Positions 1-6,907 are shown, counted from the first letter of the stretch. The stretch is DNA of 10,017 nucleotides from Desulfobacterales bacterium (GCA_018224315.1 JAGTVF010000097.1:1-10017), one strand, 5' to 3'. Notes: generated by a model not told the origin, from the sequence alone. Made by a program: numbers and translations.

Positions 1-1697
1 AGGAACTGCTCAACAAGCATTATCCTGAAATAGACATTGTTGCCCAAAAAGACACCCTGGCCTGCCTCAAGGCGGTTTCCTCCGGAAAGGTGGATGCCGC
101 CCTGTCAGAGAAGCCGGTTTTTGACCATTTGATCCGGCGGCATTTTCTCACGGATCTCAAAAGCGTGCCGGTCATGGACAGTCCCTGGCTTGAAAACACG
201 CCGGTATCCATAGGTGTCAGCAAGGAGCGCGCCATACTAGGCGCTATACTGCAAAAGGCCATGGACAGGGTGACCCAGGATGAGATGGCCCGGCTCTACC
301 GCCGCTGGCTGGACCGGGAGCAGGCCGGGTGGGCCGGGCTCAGGATGACGCTTTCCCGGCAGGAACGCCAGTGGCTGGAAGAAAAGGGGGAAATCCGCAT
401 CTGCGGCCGGCCTTCCTGGCTTCCCTTTGAGGAAATCGATGAAAAAGGGTCCCACAGGGGGATTGCAGCTGATATCATGGCCCTGCTGGAGGAAAGAATC
501 GGTGTGCCCATCCGATTTGTTCCCACAAAAAGCTGGGAGCAGAGCCTTGAGGCCTTAAAAAGCGGCCGCTGTGACCTGCTTTCCGCAGTGTCAAAAAGCA
601 GCCGGGAAAAAGGCCCGTTTGTGGTGTCCAAACCGTATCTCGAGTCTGTCAATGTGATGGTGGCTCGGGACGGGCAGCCCTATATTCCGAATCTTCATGC
701 CCTGGAAGGCCGAAAAGTCGGTATTGTGCAGGGCAACCCGGTGGCGGACTACCTGCGGGATCAGTATCCCGGCATCCGGCTTCGTTTTTATCCGGACCTG
801 AAAGGGGTTTTGCGGGCAGTGGCCAAAGATGAGGCAGAAATCGCCCTGGGAAGCCTGCACCGGGTCAGCTATATCCTTCACGAACTCGGGCTTTATGATT
901 TAAAAATCGCCGGGCAGACACCATACAAAGAACAACTGGGCCTGGGCATTGCCGGAGACAATCAGGTCCTTGCCGCCATCATGGACAAGGCCCTGGAGGC
1001 GGTCTCCGGCCGGGAGGTGAGCCGGATTACCCGAAAATGGCTTTCGATCCGGTATGAAAAGGGATTTGACACCCTGCTGCTGTTTCAGATTCTGGGGGTT
1101 GTGGCTGTGCTCATGAGTTTGTTTGTTTTCTGGAACAGAAAACTGGCCCGCCTAAACCGGGATCTGGGCACCGCCCATCAGGCGCTTGCCGTCAAAAGCC
1201 GGGAACTGGAAAGACTTTCGGTTACAGATGCCCTGACCGGCATTTTCAACAGGCTCAAAACCGAAGATCTCCTGCTGGATGAAATCCGGCGCATCCGAAG
1301 AACCCGCCAGCCGTTTTCCGTTATCATGCTGGACGTGGATCACTTCAAGCAGATCAATGATTTGCACGGGCATCAGACCGGAGATCATGTCCTAAAGCAG
1401 ATCACCGGTTTATTGCATGCCAATATCCGCCAGGCCGACAGTATCGGCCGGTGGGGCGGGGAGGAGTTTTTGATCATCTGTCCGGACACATCAATGAAAG
1501 GGGCCCTCATTTTGGCCCGGCACCTGCGCGGTGTGCTTGCCGAACAGCAGTTTTCCGCTGCCGGCCGGGTGACCTGCAGTTTCGGCGTGGCTCAATATTA
1601 CCCGGGGGAAGGCATCACCCAGCTTTTGCGCAGGGTGGACCGGGCCATGTACCGGGCCAAGCAGCGCGGCCGAAACCGGGTGGAAGTTTTGGAATAA
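1..1697 (+). CDS. Membrane diguanylate cyclase with tandem periplasmic solute-binding sensor domains (5' end cut by window)
   Basis: The reading frame is open from the first full codon at position 3, so the gene begins upstream; 564 residues are visible. Visible residues 1 to about 105 look like the end of one family-3 solute-binding (Venus-flytrap) domain. Residues about 125-345 form a second one, opening with a segment like EIRICGRPSWLPFEEID and ending in the usual Arg-Lys-Trp helix. A single hydrophobic segment follows at about 357-376, then a short charged linker and a C-terminal GGDEF domain starting near DALTGIFNR. The active-site loop is GGEEF (nt 1455-1469), a functional variant of GGDEF. 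An RxxD inhibitory site (RQAD, nt 1428-1439) lies five residues before it. The family makes cyclic di-GMP from two GTP; ligand binding in the periplasm would control cytoplasmic cyclase output. The ligand cannot be told from sequence. The domain order resembles BvgS/EvgS-type sensors with the kinase replaced by a cyclase. Confidence 0.93.
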   Translation, partial: ELLNKHYPEIDIVAQKDTLACLKAVSSGKVDAALSEKPVFDHLIRRHFLTDLKSVPVMDSPWLENTPVSIGVSKERAILGAILQKAMDRVTQDEMARLYRRWLDREQAGWAGLRMTLSRQERQWLEEKGEIRICGRPSWLPFEEIDEKGSHRGIAADIMALLEERIGVPIRFVPTKSWEQSLEALKSGRCDLLSAVSKSSREKGPFVVSKPYLESVNVMVARDGQPYIPNLHALEGRKVGIVQGNPVADYLRDQYPGIRLRFYPDLKGVLRAVAKDEAEIALGSLHRVSYILHELGLYDLKIAGQTPYKEQLGLGIAGDNQVLAAIMDKALEAVSGREVSRITRKWLSIRYEKGFDTLLLFQILGVVAVLMSLFVFWNRKLARLNRDLGTAHQALAVKSRELERLSVTDALTGIFNRLKTEDLLLDEIRRIRRTRQPFSVIMLDVDHFKQINDLHGHQTGDHVLKQITGLLHANIRQADSIGRWGGEEFLIICPDTSMKGALILARHLRGVLAEQQFSAAGRVTCSFGVAQYYPGEGITQLLRRVDRAMYRAKQRGRNRVEVLE

Positions 1698-1704
1698 CCT
1701 GAGT

Positions 1705-2772
1705 TTACGGCAGCGGCTCGTCAGTGTAGGCCACATTGGCCTCCTGCGGGGTGCGGGGCTCAAGCGGCCGGTTATTGGCGATGTCATCGACCCAGTTGGC
1801 ATTGAGCAGCAGGGATTTGCCGGATAGCACAATATCTGCATCCTGCAGGGCCTGGTCGGCTGTTTTGCGGTCATAAATCCCGCCGCAGATCATCAGCGGC
1901 TTGCCGGTTTTCTGCCTTGTGAGCTGTGCCATGTTTTGATCCGTGTCAAATGCCGGGTCGCTGAAATTCAGGGTGGAGACCGAAACGGCATCCACCGGCT
2001 CTTTGTCTAAATAACCGATGGTTTCCAGCCACTGGTCCTTTTCAAACAATGACACCTTCATGTCCACAACGCCCCAGTTCGATATCCGGAAGGTCAGCAG
2101 CCGGTCTTCGGGCATGACCCCGCGCACTGCGCGGATAATCTGTTTGGCCAGCCGGAACCGGTTTTTGGTGGAGCCGCCGTAGGCGTCTGTGCGCTTGTTG
2201 GAATACGGGGATAAAAATGAGTTGATGAGATAACCGTGGGCCCCGTGGACCTCCACGCCGTCAAAACCGGCTTCAACAGCGCCTTTGGCGGTTTCGGCAA
2301 ATCCGTGGATCACATGATCAATGTCAAATTGACTCATTTCATCGGGCACCGGAAAAGGCTGCCCGGTAAGGGGATTGTCCTGCTGCGGGGCCACCGGGCT
2401 CGGGGCGATGATCCGGCCGGCGGGATTGATCTCCGGCCAGGCCACCCGGCCGCAGTGAAACATCTGCATGACCGCCGTGCTGCCGGCGTCTTTGATGGCC
2501 CGGACAACCGGTTTCCAGGCCTCGATCTGGCGCTGTGTGACCATCCGGGACTGGCGGGGATAGCCCTGGGCGCTTTCGTAGTCTGTGAGCACGGCTTCGG
2601 TGAAAACAAGGCCCACGCCGTTTTGGGCCCGGCGCACCAGAAAGTCGAGCACATCCTGGCGCGGTACACTGTCTTTGACAGCAGAGGTGCGCGTCATGGG
2701 CGCCACACCAATGCGGTTTTTCAACTGGATGTTTTTGATCCAAAATCCGGAAAACAGGTCTTTTTCTGCCAT
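1705..2772 (-). CDS. Old-yellow-enzyme family NADH:flavin oxidoreductase
   Basis: A 355-residue FMN-dependent TIM-barrel oxidoreductase. The N-terminal strand carries NRIGVAPMTR. HCGR lies at residues 106-109. The motif HGAHGYLINSFLSP (from H176) holds the substrate-binding pair H176/H179 and Y181, which corresponds to the catalytic Tyr of the family. The usual YGGS...NRFR segment follows, and the C-terminal phosphate-binding loop contains CGGIYDR. The length fits the single-domain OYE class, without the 4Fe-4S and NAD(P)H domains of the dienoyl-CoA or trimethylamine dehydrogenase branch. The start at 2772 was chosen because AGGAG sits 6 bases before the ATG and the next residues match the family N-terminus; longer in-frame extensions run into the upstream gene. 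It lies 34 bases after the flavodiiron gene and is probably co-transcribed. It likely reduces activated C=C bonds of enones or related electrophiles; the natural substrate is unknown. Confidence 0.93.
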   Translation of the reverse strand: MAEKDLFSGFWIKNIQLKNRIGVAPMTRTSAVKDSVPRQDVLDFLVRRAQNGVGLVFTEAVLTDYESAQGYPRQSRMVTQRQIEAWKPVVRAIKDAGSTAVMQMFHCGRVAWPEINPAGRIIAPSPVAPQQDNPLTGQPFPVPDEMSQFDIDHVIHGFAETAKGAVEAGFDGVEVHGAHGYLINSFLSPYSNKRTDAYGGSTKNRFRLAKQIIRAVRGVMPEDRLLTFRISNWGVVDMKVSLFEKDQWLETIGYLDKEPVDAVSVSTLNFSDPAFDTDQNMAQLTRQKTGKPLMICGGIYDRKTADQALQDADIVLSGKSLLLNANWVDDIANNRPLEPRTPQEANVAYTDEPLP

Positions 2773-2806
2773 GATGGGCTCCTTTTTCTTTTCGGCCGGG
2801 GTGGGT

Positions 2807-3985
2807 TCAGACCAGATCCAGGTCTTTGTGTTTTTTGGCAATGGCTGCGGCCATGTCATCGAGTGCCTTGAAATCGCTTTGCGAGGCAAGGCCCTTGCAC
2901 AAGACCGGATCAATGACCTCCACCTTGAGGTTGCCGGTCATGGACGCTAAAGTTTCCACGGTTTTGCCGCCCCAGCCGTAGGACCCGATAATGGAAAGAA
3001 ATCTGGCCTTTGGCCGCAGGGCATTGGCCAGAAATGCGGCATAGGCGGCCATGGGATGCGGGCCGGCCAGGACCGTGGGCGTGCCCACCACGATTGTGGC
3101 CGCATCCACCAGGGACATGGCCAGCTTGCCGATATCGGTCACCGGCAGGTTAAACAGCTCCACGCGTACGCCCTGGGCTGTGAGGGCTGCGGCCAGGTGA
3201 TCCACCATTTGCCGGGTACTGCCGTGCATGGATACAAAGGGCAGCACCACAAGGTTTTTGGGCGCGCCGTTGACCCACTGGTCATAGGCATCCATGATCC
3301 AGGCGGGATCATCATAGATCTGGCCGTGGCTCGGGGCGATCATGTCAATGTCATAGGGCCTGAGCTTTTCCAGGTTTTTGGAGATGATTTTGGAAAACGG
3401 CATCATGATTTCGGCAAAATAGCGCTTGGCTGCCTCATATACCCGTCCCGGGTCGGTGACGAAAAGATCGGAAGTGGCAATGTGGGAGCCGAAAAAATCA
3501 CAGCTGAACAATATGCGCTCTTCCTCCAGGTAGGTGACCATGGTTTCGGGCCAGTGCACCCAGGGGGTGTGGAGGAATGTTAAGGTTTTATCCCCCAGGC
3601 TCAAAACATCGCCGTCTTCAACAGGGGAAAACACATCTTCGGAAAGGCGGAGCAGGTCCATGAGCATGCCTTTGGCTTTGGGGGTGACCACCACCTTTGC
3701 CTCTGGAAATTTCTCCAGCACCCGGCCGAGGGTGCCGGAATGATCCTGCTCGGCATGATGGGAGATGATGTAGTCGATTTTTTCAACCCCCCGGAGCTGA
3801 TCCATGAGTGTTTCTTCCATGGGCGGATCCACGGTGTCCAAAAGCGCGGTCTTCTGGCTTCCCTTGATGAGATAGGCATTATAGCTTGTGCCGTCGGGCA
3901 GCGGGATCAGGGAGTCAAACAGCCGCCGGTCCCAGTCAATCGCCCCCAGCCAGTCAATGTTTTCCTTGATCTGCCGTTTTTCCAT
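2807..3985 (-). CDS. A-type flavodiiron protein (rubredoxin:oxygen / NO oxidoreductase type)
   Basis: A 392-residue cytoplasmic protein with a metallo-beta-lactamase-like diiron domain (about 1-240) and a flavodoxin-like FMN domain (about 245-392). The diiron ligands are visible: H77, E79, D81 and H82 in HHAEQDHSG, H144 in TPWVHWPE, D163 in SCDFFGS and H220 in APSHGQ. The FMN phosphate loop is SMHGSTRQM. There is no C-terminal rubredoxin or flavin-reductase extension, so this is the simple class A type, which needs an external electron donor such as rubredoxin. Family members reduce O2 to water and/or NO to N2O in anaerobes; which one applies here cannot be read from sequence. The start at 3985 is supported by an AGGAGA ribosome-binding site. 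It is the first gene of a two-gene operon with the OYE-family gene and has a good promoter about 90 bases upstream. Common names are roo or fprA; I leave the symbol open. Confidence 0.95.
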   Translation of the reverse strand: MEKRQIKENIDWLGAIDWDRRLFDSLIPLPDGTSYNAYLIKGSQKTALLDTVDPPMEETLMDQLRGVEKIDYIISHHAEQDHSGTLGRVLEKFPEAKVVVTPKAKGMLMDLLRLSEDVFSPVEDGDVLSLGDKTLTFLHTPWVHWPETMVTYLEEERILFSCDFFGSHIATSDLFVTDPGRVYEAAKRYFAEIMMPFSKIISKNLEKLRPYDIDMIAPSHGQIYDDPAWIMDAYDQWVNGAPKNLVVLPFVSMHGSTRQMVDHLAAALTAQGVRVELFNLPVTDIGKLAMSLVDAATIVVGTPTVLAGPHPMAAYAAFLANALRPKARFLSIIGSYGWGGKTVETLASMTGNLKVEVIDPVLCKGLASQSDFKALDDMAAAIAKKHKDLDLV

Positions 3986-4074
3986 AACCGCTCTCTCCTG
4001 TGTTTTGTCCGGGTCTTTTGTACATACGGCCGGATAGCAATTGAAAGAAAACATGAAATGATTTTTAAATCCAT

Positions 4075-4103
4075 AATATAGCTTTGCCCCCGGCAAAGGT
4101 CAA
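4075..4103 (-). promoter_or_regulatory. Predicted sigma70-type promoter of the flavodiiron/OYE operon
   Basis: Read on the minus strand, TTGACC (4103-4098) is followed by a 17-base spacer and TATATT (4080-4075). This is close to the TTGACA-N17-TATAAT consensus, and an AT-rich leader follows. It would start transcription near 4068, leaving about 80 bases of leader before the ATG at 3985. No other candidate of this quality was seen between 3986 and 4165. This is a pattern match by eye, not an experimental start site. Confidence 0.62.
4082..4098. repeat. Perfect inverted repeat inside the promoter spacer (candidate operator)
   Basis: ctttgcc-ccc-ggcaaag is a perfect 7-bp inverted repeat with a 3-base centre. 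It occupies the spacer between the -35 and -10 hexamers of the flavodiiron/OYE promoter, overlapping the first base of the -35 box. A dimeric repressor bound there would block RNA polymerase, or a MerR-like activator could reshape the spacer. The sequence does not match an operator I recognise (not FNR/HcpR, Rex or PerR-like). Confidence 0.45.
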
Positions 4104-4165
4104 ATCCACCCTTATCACCCCGGCTCAGAAATTGCTGCCTTTCCTCTCATCTGTTGTGAATCGGT

Positions 4166-4594
4166 TCATTTCATTGCCTGCTCTATCCGGGAGACATATT
4201 CTTCTACTTCATCGAGTCCGGAAAACAGGTAATTACAAATCTGTCGCCCGTCCACAGACTCATAATCATGGGCAAGAAATTTTCGGAAACCGGCGATTCT
4301 GGCAAAGGAATGGGCAAATTCTGCCTCAAGAATGCGATTTTCAGATAGAATATCAAAGGCCTCTGCATACGTTTGCGGCGGTCTCAGCGCTTTGCGCTTT
4401 ATTGCCCTGGAGATTTCCGCGTAAATAGCAAGTTTATGGTTCAGTTCGATTAAACCGGCTTCGGCATCGAAGTATACTGCAACATCCAGGTCGCTCAGCG
4501 AATTTTCCATTGCCGTGCCGGATGAGCCGAACACGTAAGCAAAAAGCACACGGGGTTGAAATCCTGATAAGGTCTGCGCAAGCTCACCAAACAT
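4166..4594 (-). CDS. MntA-HepT chimera: nucleotidyltransferase N-terminus fused to HEPN C-terminus
   Basis: A 142-residue protein. Residues 16-42 match the core of MntA-type minimal nucleotidyltransferases: FAYVFGSSG, with G23-S24 and, ten residues later, D35-L-D37, which is the GSX10DXD motif. From about residue 56, and clearly from LRPPQTYAEAFDIL (70-83), it matches the C-terminal half of HepT-type HEPN (DUF86) toxins. That part includes R104-KFLA-H109-D-Y111, the RX4HXY RNase motif with the Tyr that MntA modifies in known systems. Each family alone is about 100-150 residues, so the second half of MntA (with its third acidic residue) and the first half of HepT are missing. The reading frame is intact and a GAGG ribosome-binding site lies 5 bases before the ATG. 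It sits 65 bases downstream of vapC; a weak TATAAG -10-like box lies in that gap. It may be a functional fusion, an inert deletion product, or a stand-alone HEPN-like antitoxin. Confidence 0.82.
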   Translation of the reverse strand: MFGELAQTLSGFQPRVLFAYVFGSSGTAMENSLSDLDVAVYFDAEAGLIELNHKLAIYAEISRAIKRKALRPPQTYAEAFDILSENRILEAEFAHSFARIAGFRKFLAHDYESVDGRQICNYLFSGLDEVEEYVSRIEQAMK

Positions 4595-4659
4595 TTATAC
4601 CTCGTCAGCCAGCAGTTCCGTGTAAGTTGTTCAGTGTGTGTACTTATATCATCAATAAC

Positions 4660-5070
4660 TTATTTTTCAGTCAGCCCAGGGATGCGCGCCCATTTATGCC
4701 TGGCAAGCTTATGGTCAAAGGTGTAGGTTGCCTCGCATCCGGCTGAACGATTTTTGTAAATAATGACGTAGTCTGAAAAATCGGCTGGTCCCCGCCGATA
4801 GGCGGCAAGTGCAGATCCGGCGGTATGCGGGTCTTGGATGGAAAACTCTTTTGTGGAAAGAATCTGCTCAAGAACCTTGATCACCCAGTGTTTTTCGTAT
4901 TTGTAGGCTCCGCGCAAAACCCATACCAACTCACAGAGAACAACTGTTGCAATCATTGCCGGAGATTCCCTTGTACAACACGACTCGATCAAATGGTTGG
5001 CCTGCGCGGACTGCTCGGCATGATCCTGGGTTAGATAGCGGACCAGCACATTGGTGTCCAGGCCGATCAT
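4660..5070 (-). CDS. vapC: PIN-domain ribonuclease toxin, VapC type
   Basis: 136 residues, the normal VapC size. The PIN active-site acids are in place: D5 in MIGLDTNVLVRYL, E47 in LCELVWVL, D97/D100 in ADFSDY and D119 in TFDHKL. These bind Mg2+ for cleavage of RNA; known VapC toxins cut tRNA or rRNA, but the target here is unknown. The start codon overlaps the stop of vapB by four bases (ATGA), the usual translational coupling in vapBC operons. The toxin is expected to be inactivated by the VapB encoded just upstream. The next gene on the same strand is the MntA/HepT-like chimera, making a compact toxin-antitoxin island. Confidence 0.92.
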   Translation of the reverse strand: MIGLDTNVLVRYLTQDHAEQSAQANHLIESCCTRESPAMIATVVLCELVWVLRGAYKYEKHWVIKVLEQILSTKEFSIQDPHTAGSALAAYRRGPADFSDYVIIYKNRSAGCEATYTFDHKLARHKWARIPGLTEK

Positions 5071-5303
5071 TCTTTTTGACTCCCTTCACGAATGGCCCGG
5101 TCCATTTCTTCAAGCGATATTGCCTTTTGGGGCCTGGGCAGCATGCCTTTGAGCCGGCTGACCGGTGTATGCCTTGCCACCAGCCTTACGCCATGATCAT
5201 CTTCGAGTATAAACTCCACCCGGTCTCCGGCCGTAAGCCCCAATTTATCTCTTAAATCTTTCGGCAGGGTAATCTGGCCCTTGCTTGTAAGGGTTGCATG
5301 CAT
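5067..5303 (-). CDS. vapB: AbrB/SpoVT-family antitoxin, VapB type
   Basis: 78 residues from the start at 5303. The N-terminal AbrB-type swapped-hairpin DNA-binding domain is clear (ATLTSKGQITLPKDLRDKLG, then GDRVEF); the C-terminal region (about 45-78) is the expected toxin-binding tail. An alternative ATG lies one codon upstream at 5306. AGGAG at 5314-5310 is 3 bases from that ATG and 6 from the one at 5303, so I prefer 5303. VapB should neutralise VapC and, with it, repress its own promoter. The perfect 14-bp inverted repeat that begins about 20 bases before the start is the likely operator. Confidence 0.92.
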   Translation of the reverse strand: MHATLTSKGQITLPKDLRDKLGLTAGDRVEFILEDDHGVRLVARHTPVSRLKGMLPRPQKAISLEEMDRAIREGSQKE

Positions 5304-5322
5304 CATGATCTCCTGTTGTCAT

Positions 5323-5356
5323 CTGCATTTCCTTACCTAAAAGTAAGGAAATGCAG
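5323..5356. repeat. Perfect 14-bp inverted repeat upstream of vapBC (likely VapBC operator)
   Basis: The arms ctgcatttccttac (5323-5336) and gtaaggaaatgcag (5343-5356) are exact reverse complements around a 6-base centre (ctaaaa). It overlaps the predicted -10 box of vapBC and ends about 20 bases before the vapB start. There is no T-run after either arm, so a terminator is unlikely. Autorepression by VapB or VapBC at such palindromes is well known for this family; the assignment here is inference from position. Confidence 0.7.
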
Positions 5357-5368
5357 CTATCCCGTCAA
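5340..5368 (-). promoter_or_regulatory. Predicted promoter of vapBC
   Basis: On the minus strand TTGACG (5368-5363) is followed by a 17-base spacer and TACTTT (5345-5340). The -35 is good and the -10 weak. The -10 lies across the centre and inner arm of the 14-bp inverted repeat, as expected for an autoregulated toxin-antitoxin operon. Confidence 0.45.
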
Positions 5369-5473
5369 GCCTTTTCTGAAAAATTTTTGCTCGGTCCGCT
5401 CTTGTATCATATAAAATCCTGTCCCGGCTTTCCTTGAAATCAATGGCAGCATGCAGCATAGGAGCTGCGATGG

Positions 5474-5512
5474 CCGCGCACCTGCCGGCCACCAAGGCCG
5501 GCAGGTGCGCGG
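5474..5512. repeat. 17-bp GC-rich perfect hairpin downstream of the alanine symporter gene
   Basis: The arms 5474-5490 (ccgcgcacctgccggcc) and 5496-5512 are exact reverse complements around the loop accaa. This would form a very stable RNA hairpin in either direction. It lies 43-81 bases past the stop of the minus-strand AGCS gene, so it may end or protect that transcript, but no U-tract follows on the minus strand. Apart from this hairpin, the vapBC promoter and the inverted repeat, the 250-base gap 5304-5554 shows only a small gaaatt/aatttc repeat at 5519-5534. Confidence 0.6.
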
Positions 5513-5554
5513 GTCCATGAAATTTTAGAATTTCAGCAGCTTTCCGGGCCGTCT

Positions 5555-6907
5555 TTATCCGATGTCTGCGGGATAGACCCGCTTGGGATCGCTGAAGTAT
5601 TCTTTGGTCAACCGGATGATGACCGGGCTTAAAAAGATCAGGGCGATGAGGTTGGGCCAGGCCATCAGGGCGTTGAATATATCCGAGATGGTCCAGACCG
5701 TGGATAGCTCCACATAGGCGCCCACCGGCAGCAGCAGGCAGTAAAGCACCCGGTAGGGCATGACCAGCTTTTCTCCGAAAAGATAATCAATGCAGCGGTC
5801 CCCGTAATAGGACCAGGTAATGGCCGTGGAAAAGGCAAAAAAGATGATGCCGATGGCCACAATGTATCCGCCAGGGCCGGGAAGGCCCATGTTAAAGGCT
5901 TTGGCCGTCAGGTCGGCACCGGTTTCCCCGGAGGTGAAGGCCCCGGTGATAATGATGACCAGGCCGGTCATGGTGCAGACCACAATGGTGTCAATAAAGG
6001 GGCCGAGCATGGAAATCAGCCCGGCGCGCACCGGTTCGCTGGTTTTGGCCGCCCCCCAGGCAATGGGTGCGCTGCCCAGGCCGGCCTCGTTTGAAAACAC
6101 GCCCCGGGCCACGCCAAAGCGGATGACCTGGGCCACGGCTGCGCCGGCAAAGCCGCCGGTGGCCGCCGTGCCGGTAAAAGCATCTGTGAAGATCATGGCA
6201 AAGGCGGCCGGAACCTCGCTGAGGTTGGCAAAGATCACCACCAGGGAGCCGAGCACGTAAAAGGTTGCCATGATGGGCACCAGCCGGCTGGCCACCTGTC
6301 CGATGCGCTTGATGCCGCCGACAATCACAAGAAAAACAAGGGCGCCGATGAGCAGGCCTGTCACCAGCTTGGGAATCCCGAAATAGGTCTGAACGGGTTC
6401 AGCCACGGAATTGGCCTGGACCATGTTGCCGATGCCAAATGAGGCCACGGCTGCAAACACGGCAAACAAAACCCCCAGCCATTTCTGCCCCAGACCCTTT
6501 TCAATGTAGTACATGGGCCCGGCGCCCACCACGCCGTTGGGGTGAATGGTCCGGTAATGCAGGGAAAGAAGGCATTCTCCGTATTTTAAGGCCATGCCGA
6601 AAACCGCAGTGACCCACATCCAGAACATGGCCCCGGGCCCGCCAAGGGCCACGGCCGTTCCCACGCCGGCAATGTTTCCTGTGCCGATGGTGGCTGAAAG
6701 CGCTGCGGTCAGGGCCTGGAAATGGCTGATTTCTCCCTTGTCCTTTGGGTCGTCATATTTACCGGAGATCAGTTTCCAGGCATAGCCGAACTTGCGCAGC
6801 TGAATCAGCGGCACAACGATTGTCAGCAAAATTCCTGTGCCGACCAGAAGAATGATTGTTACAGGTCCCCAGACAAAACTGCTGATCATCCCAAGAAATT
6901 CTTCCAT
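5555..6907 (-). CDS. Sodium:alanine symporter, AGCS family
   Basis: A 450-residue integral inner-membrane protein, about ten or more hydrophobic segments, of normal family length. The AGCS signature region GGPGAMFWMWVTAVFG is at residues 89-104, preceded by SATIGTGNIAGVGTA. Other strongly conserved stretches are GVARGVFSNEAGLGSAP in the middle and FAFSTAITWSYYGDRC near the C-terminus. The family couples Na+ (or H+) influx to uptake of alanine, glycine or similar small amino acids; the exact substrate is not readable. The start at 6907 follows an AAGGGGGG ribosome-binding site. The gene stands alone, transcribed away from the HPP operon terminator. The 230 bases upstream contain a near-perfect 9-bp inverted repeat (7087-7106) but only weak promoter-like boxes. 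Confidence 0.95.
   Translation of the reverse strand: MEEFLGMISSFVWGPVTIILLVGTGILLTIVVPLIQLRKFGYAWKLISGKYDDPKDKGEISHFQALTAALSATIGTGNIAGVGTAVALGGPGAMFWMWVTAVFGMALKYGECLLSLHYRTIHPNGVVGAGPMYYIEKGLGQKWLGVLFAVFAAVASFGIGNMVQANSVAEPVQTYFGIPKLVTGLLIGALVFLVIVGGIKRIGQVASRLVPIMATFYVLGSLVVIFANLSEVPAAFAMIFTDAFTGTAATGGFAGAAVAQVIRFGVARGVFSNEAGLGSAPIAWGAAKTSEPVRAGLISMLGPFIDTIVVCTMTGLVIIITGAFTSGETGADLTAKAFNMGLPGPGGYIVAIGIIFFAFSTAITWSYYGDRCIDYLFGEKLVMPYRVLYCLLLPVGAYVELSTVWTISDIFNALMAWPNLIALIFLSPVIIRLTKEYFSDPKRVYPADIG

Noticed and set aside
2236..2871. A 211-codon open frame on the plus strand over the OYE gene
   Set aside because: It is antisense to a well-supported gene, has no family resemblance and no good ribosome-binding site; it is a by-product of GC-rich codon use.
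4084..4428. A 114-codon plus-strand open frame between the flavodiiron operon and the chimera
   Set aside because: It overlaps the flavodiiron promoter and the HEPN-like coding region antisense, and its translation resembles no family I know.
5323..5356. Reading the 14-bp inverted repeat as an intrinsic terminator or a transposon end
   Set aside because: No U-tract on either strand, no transposase gene or second copy in the window, and its position over the vapBC promoter is better explained as an operator.
5820..6260. A 146-codon plus-strand open frame opposite the AGCS gene
   Set aside because: Composition is simple (Met, Ala, Pro, Thr rich), as expected for the antisense of a membrane-protein gene; the AGCS reading on the minus strand is certain.
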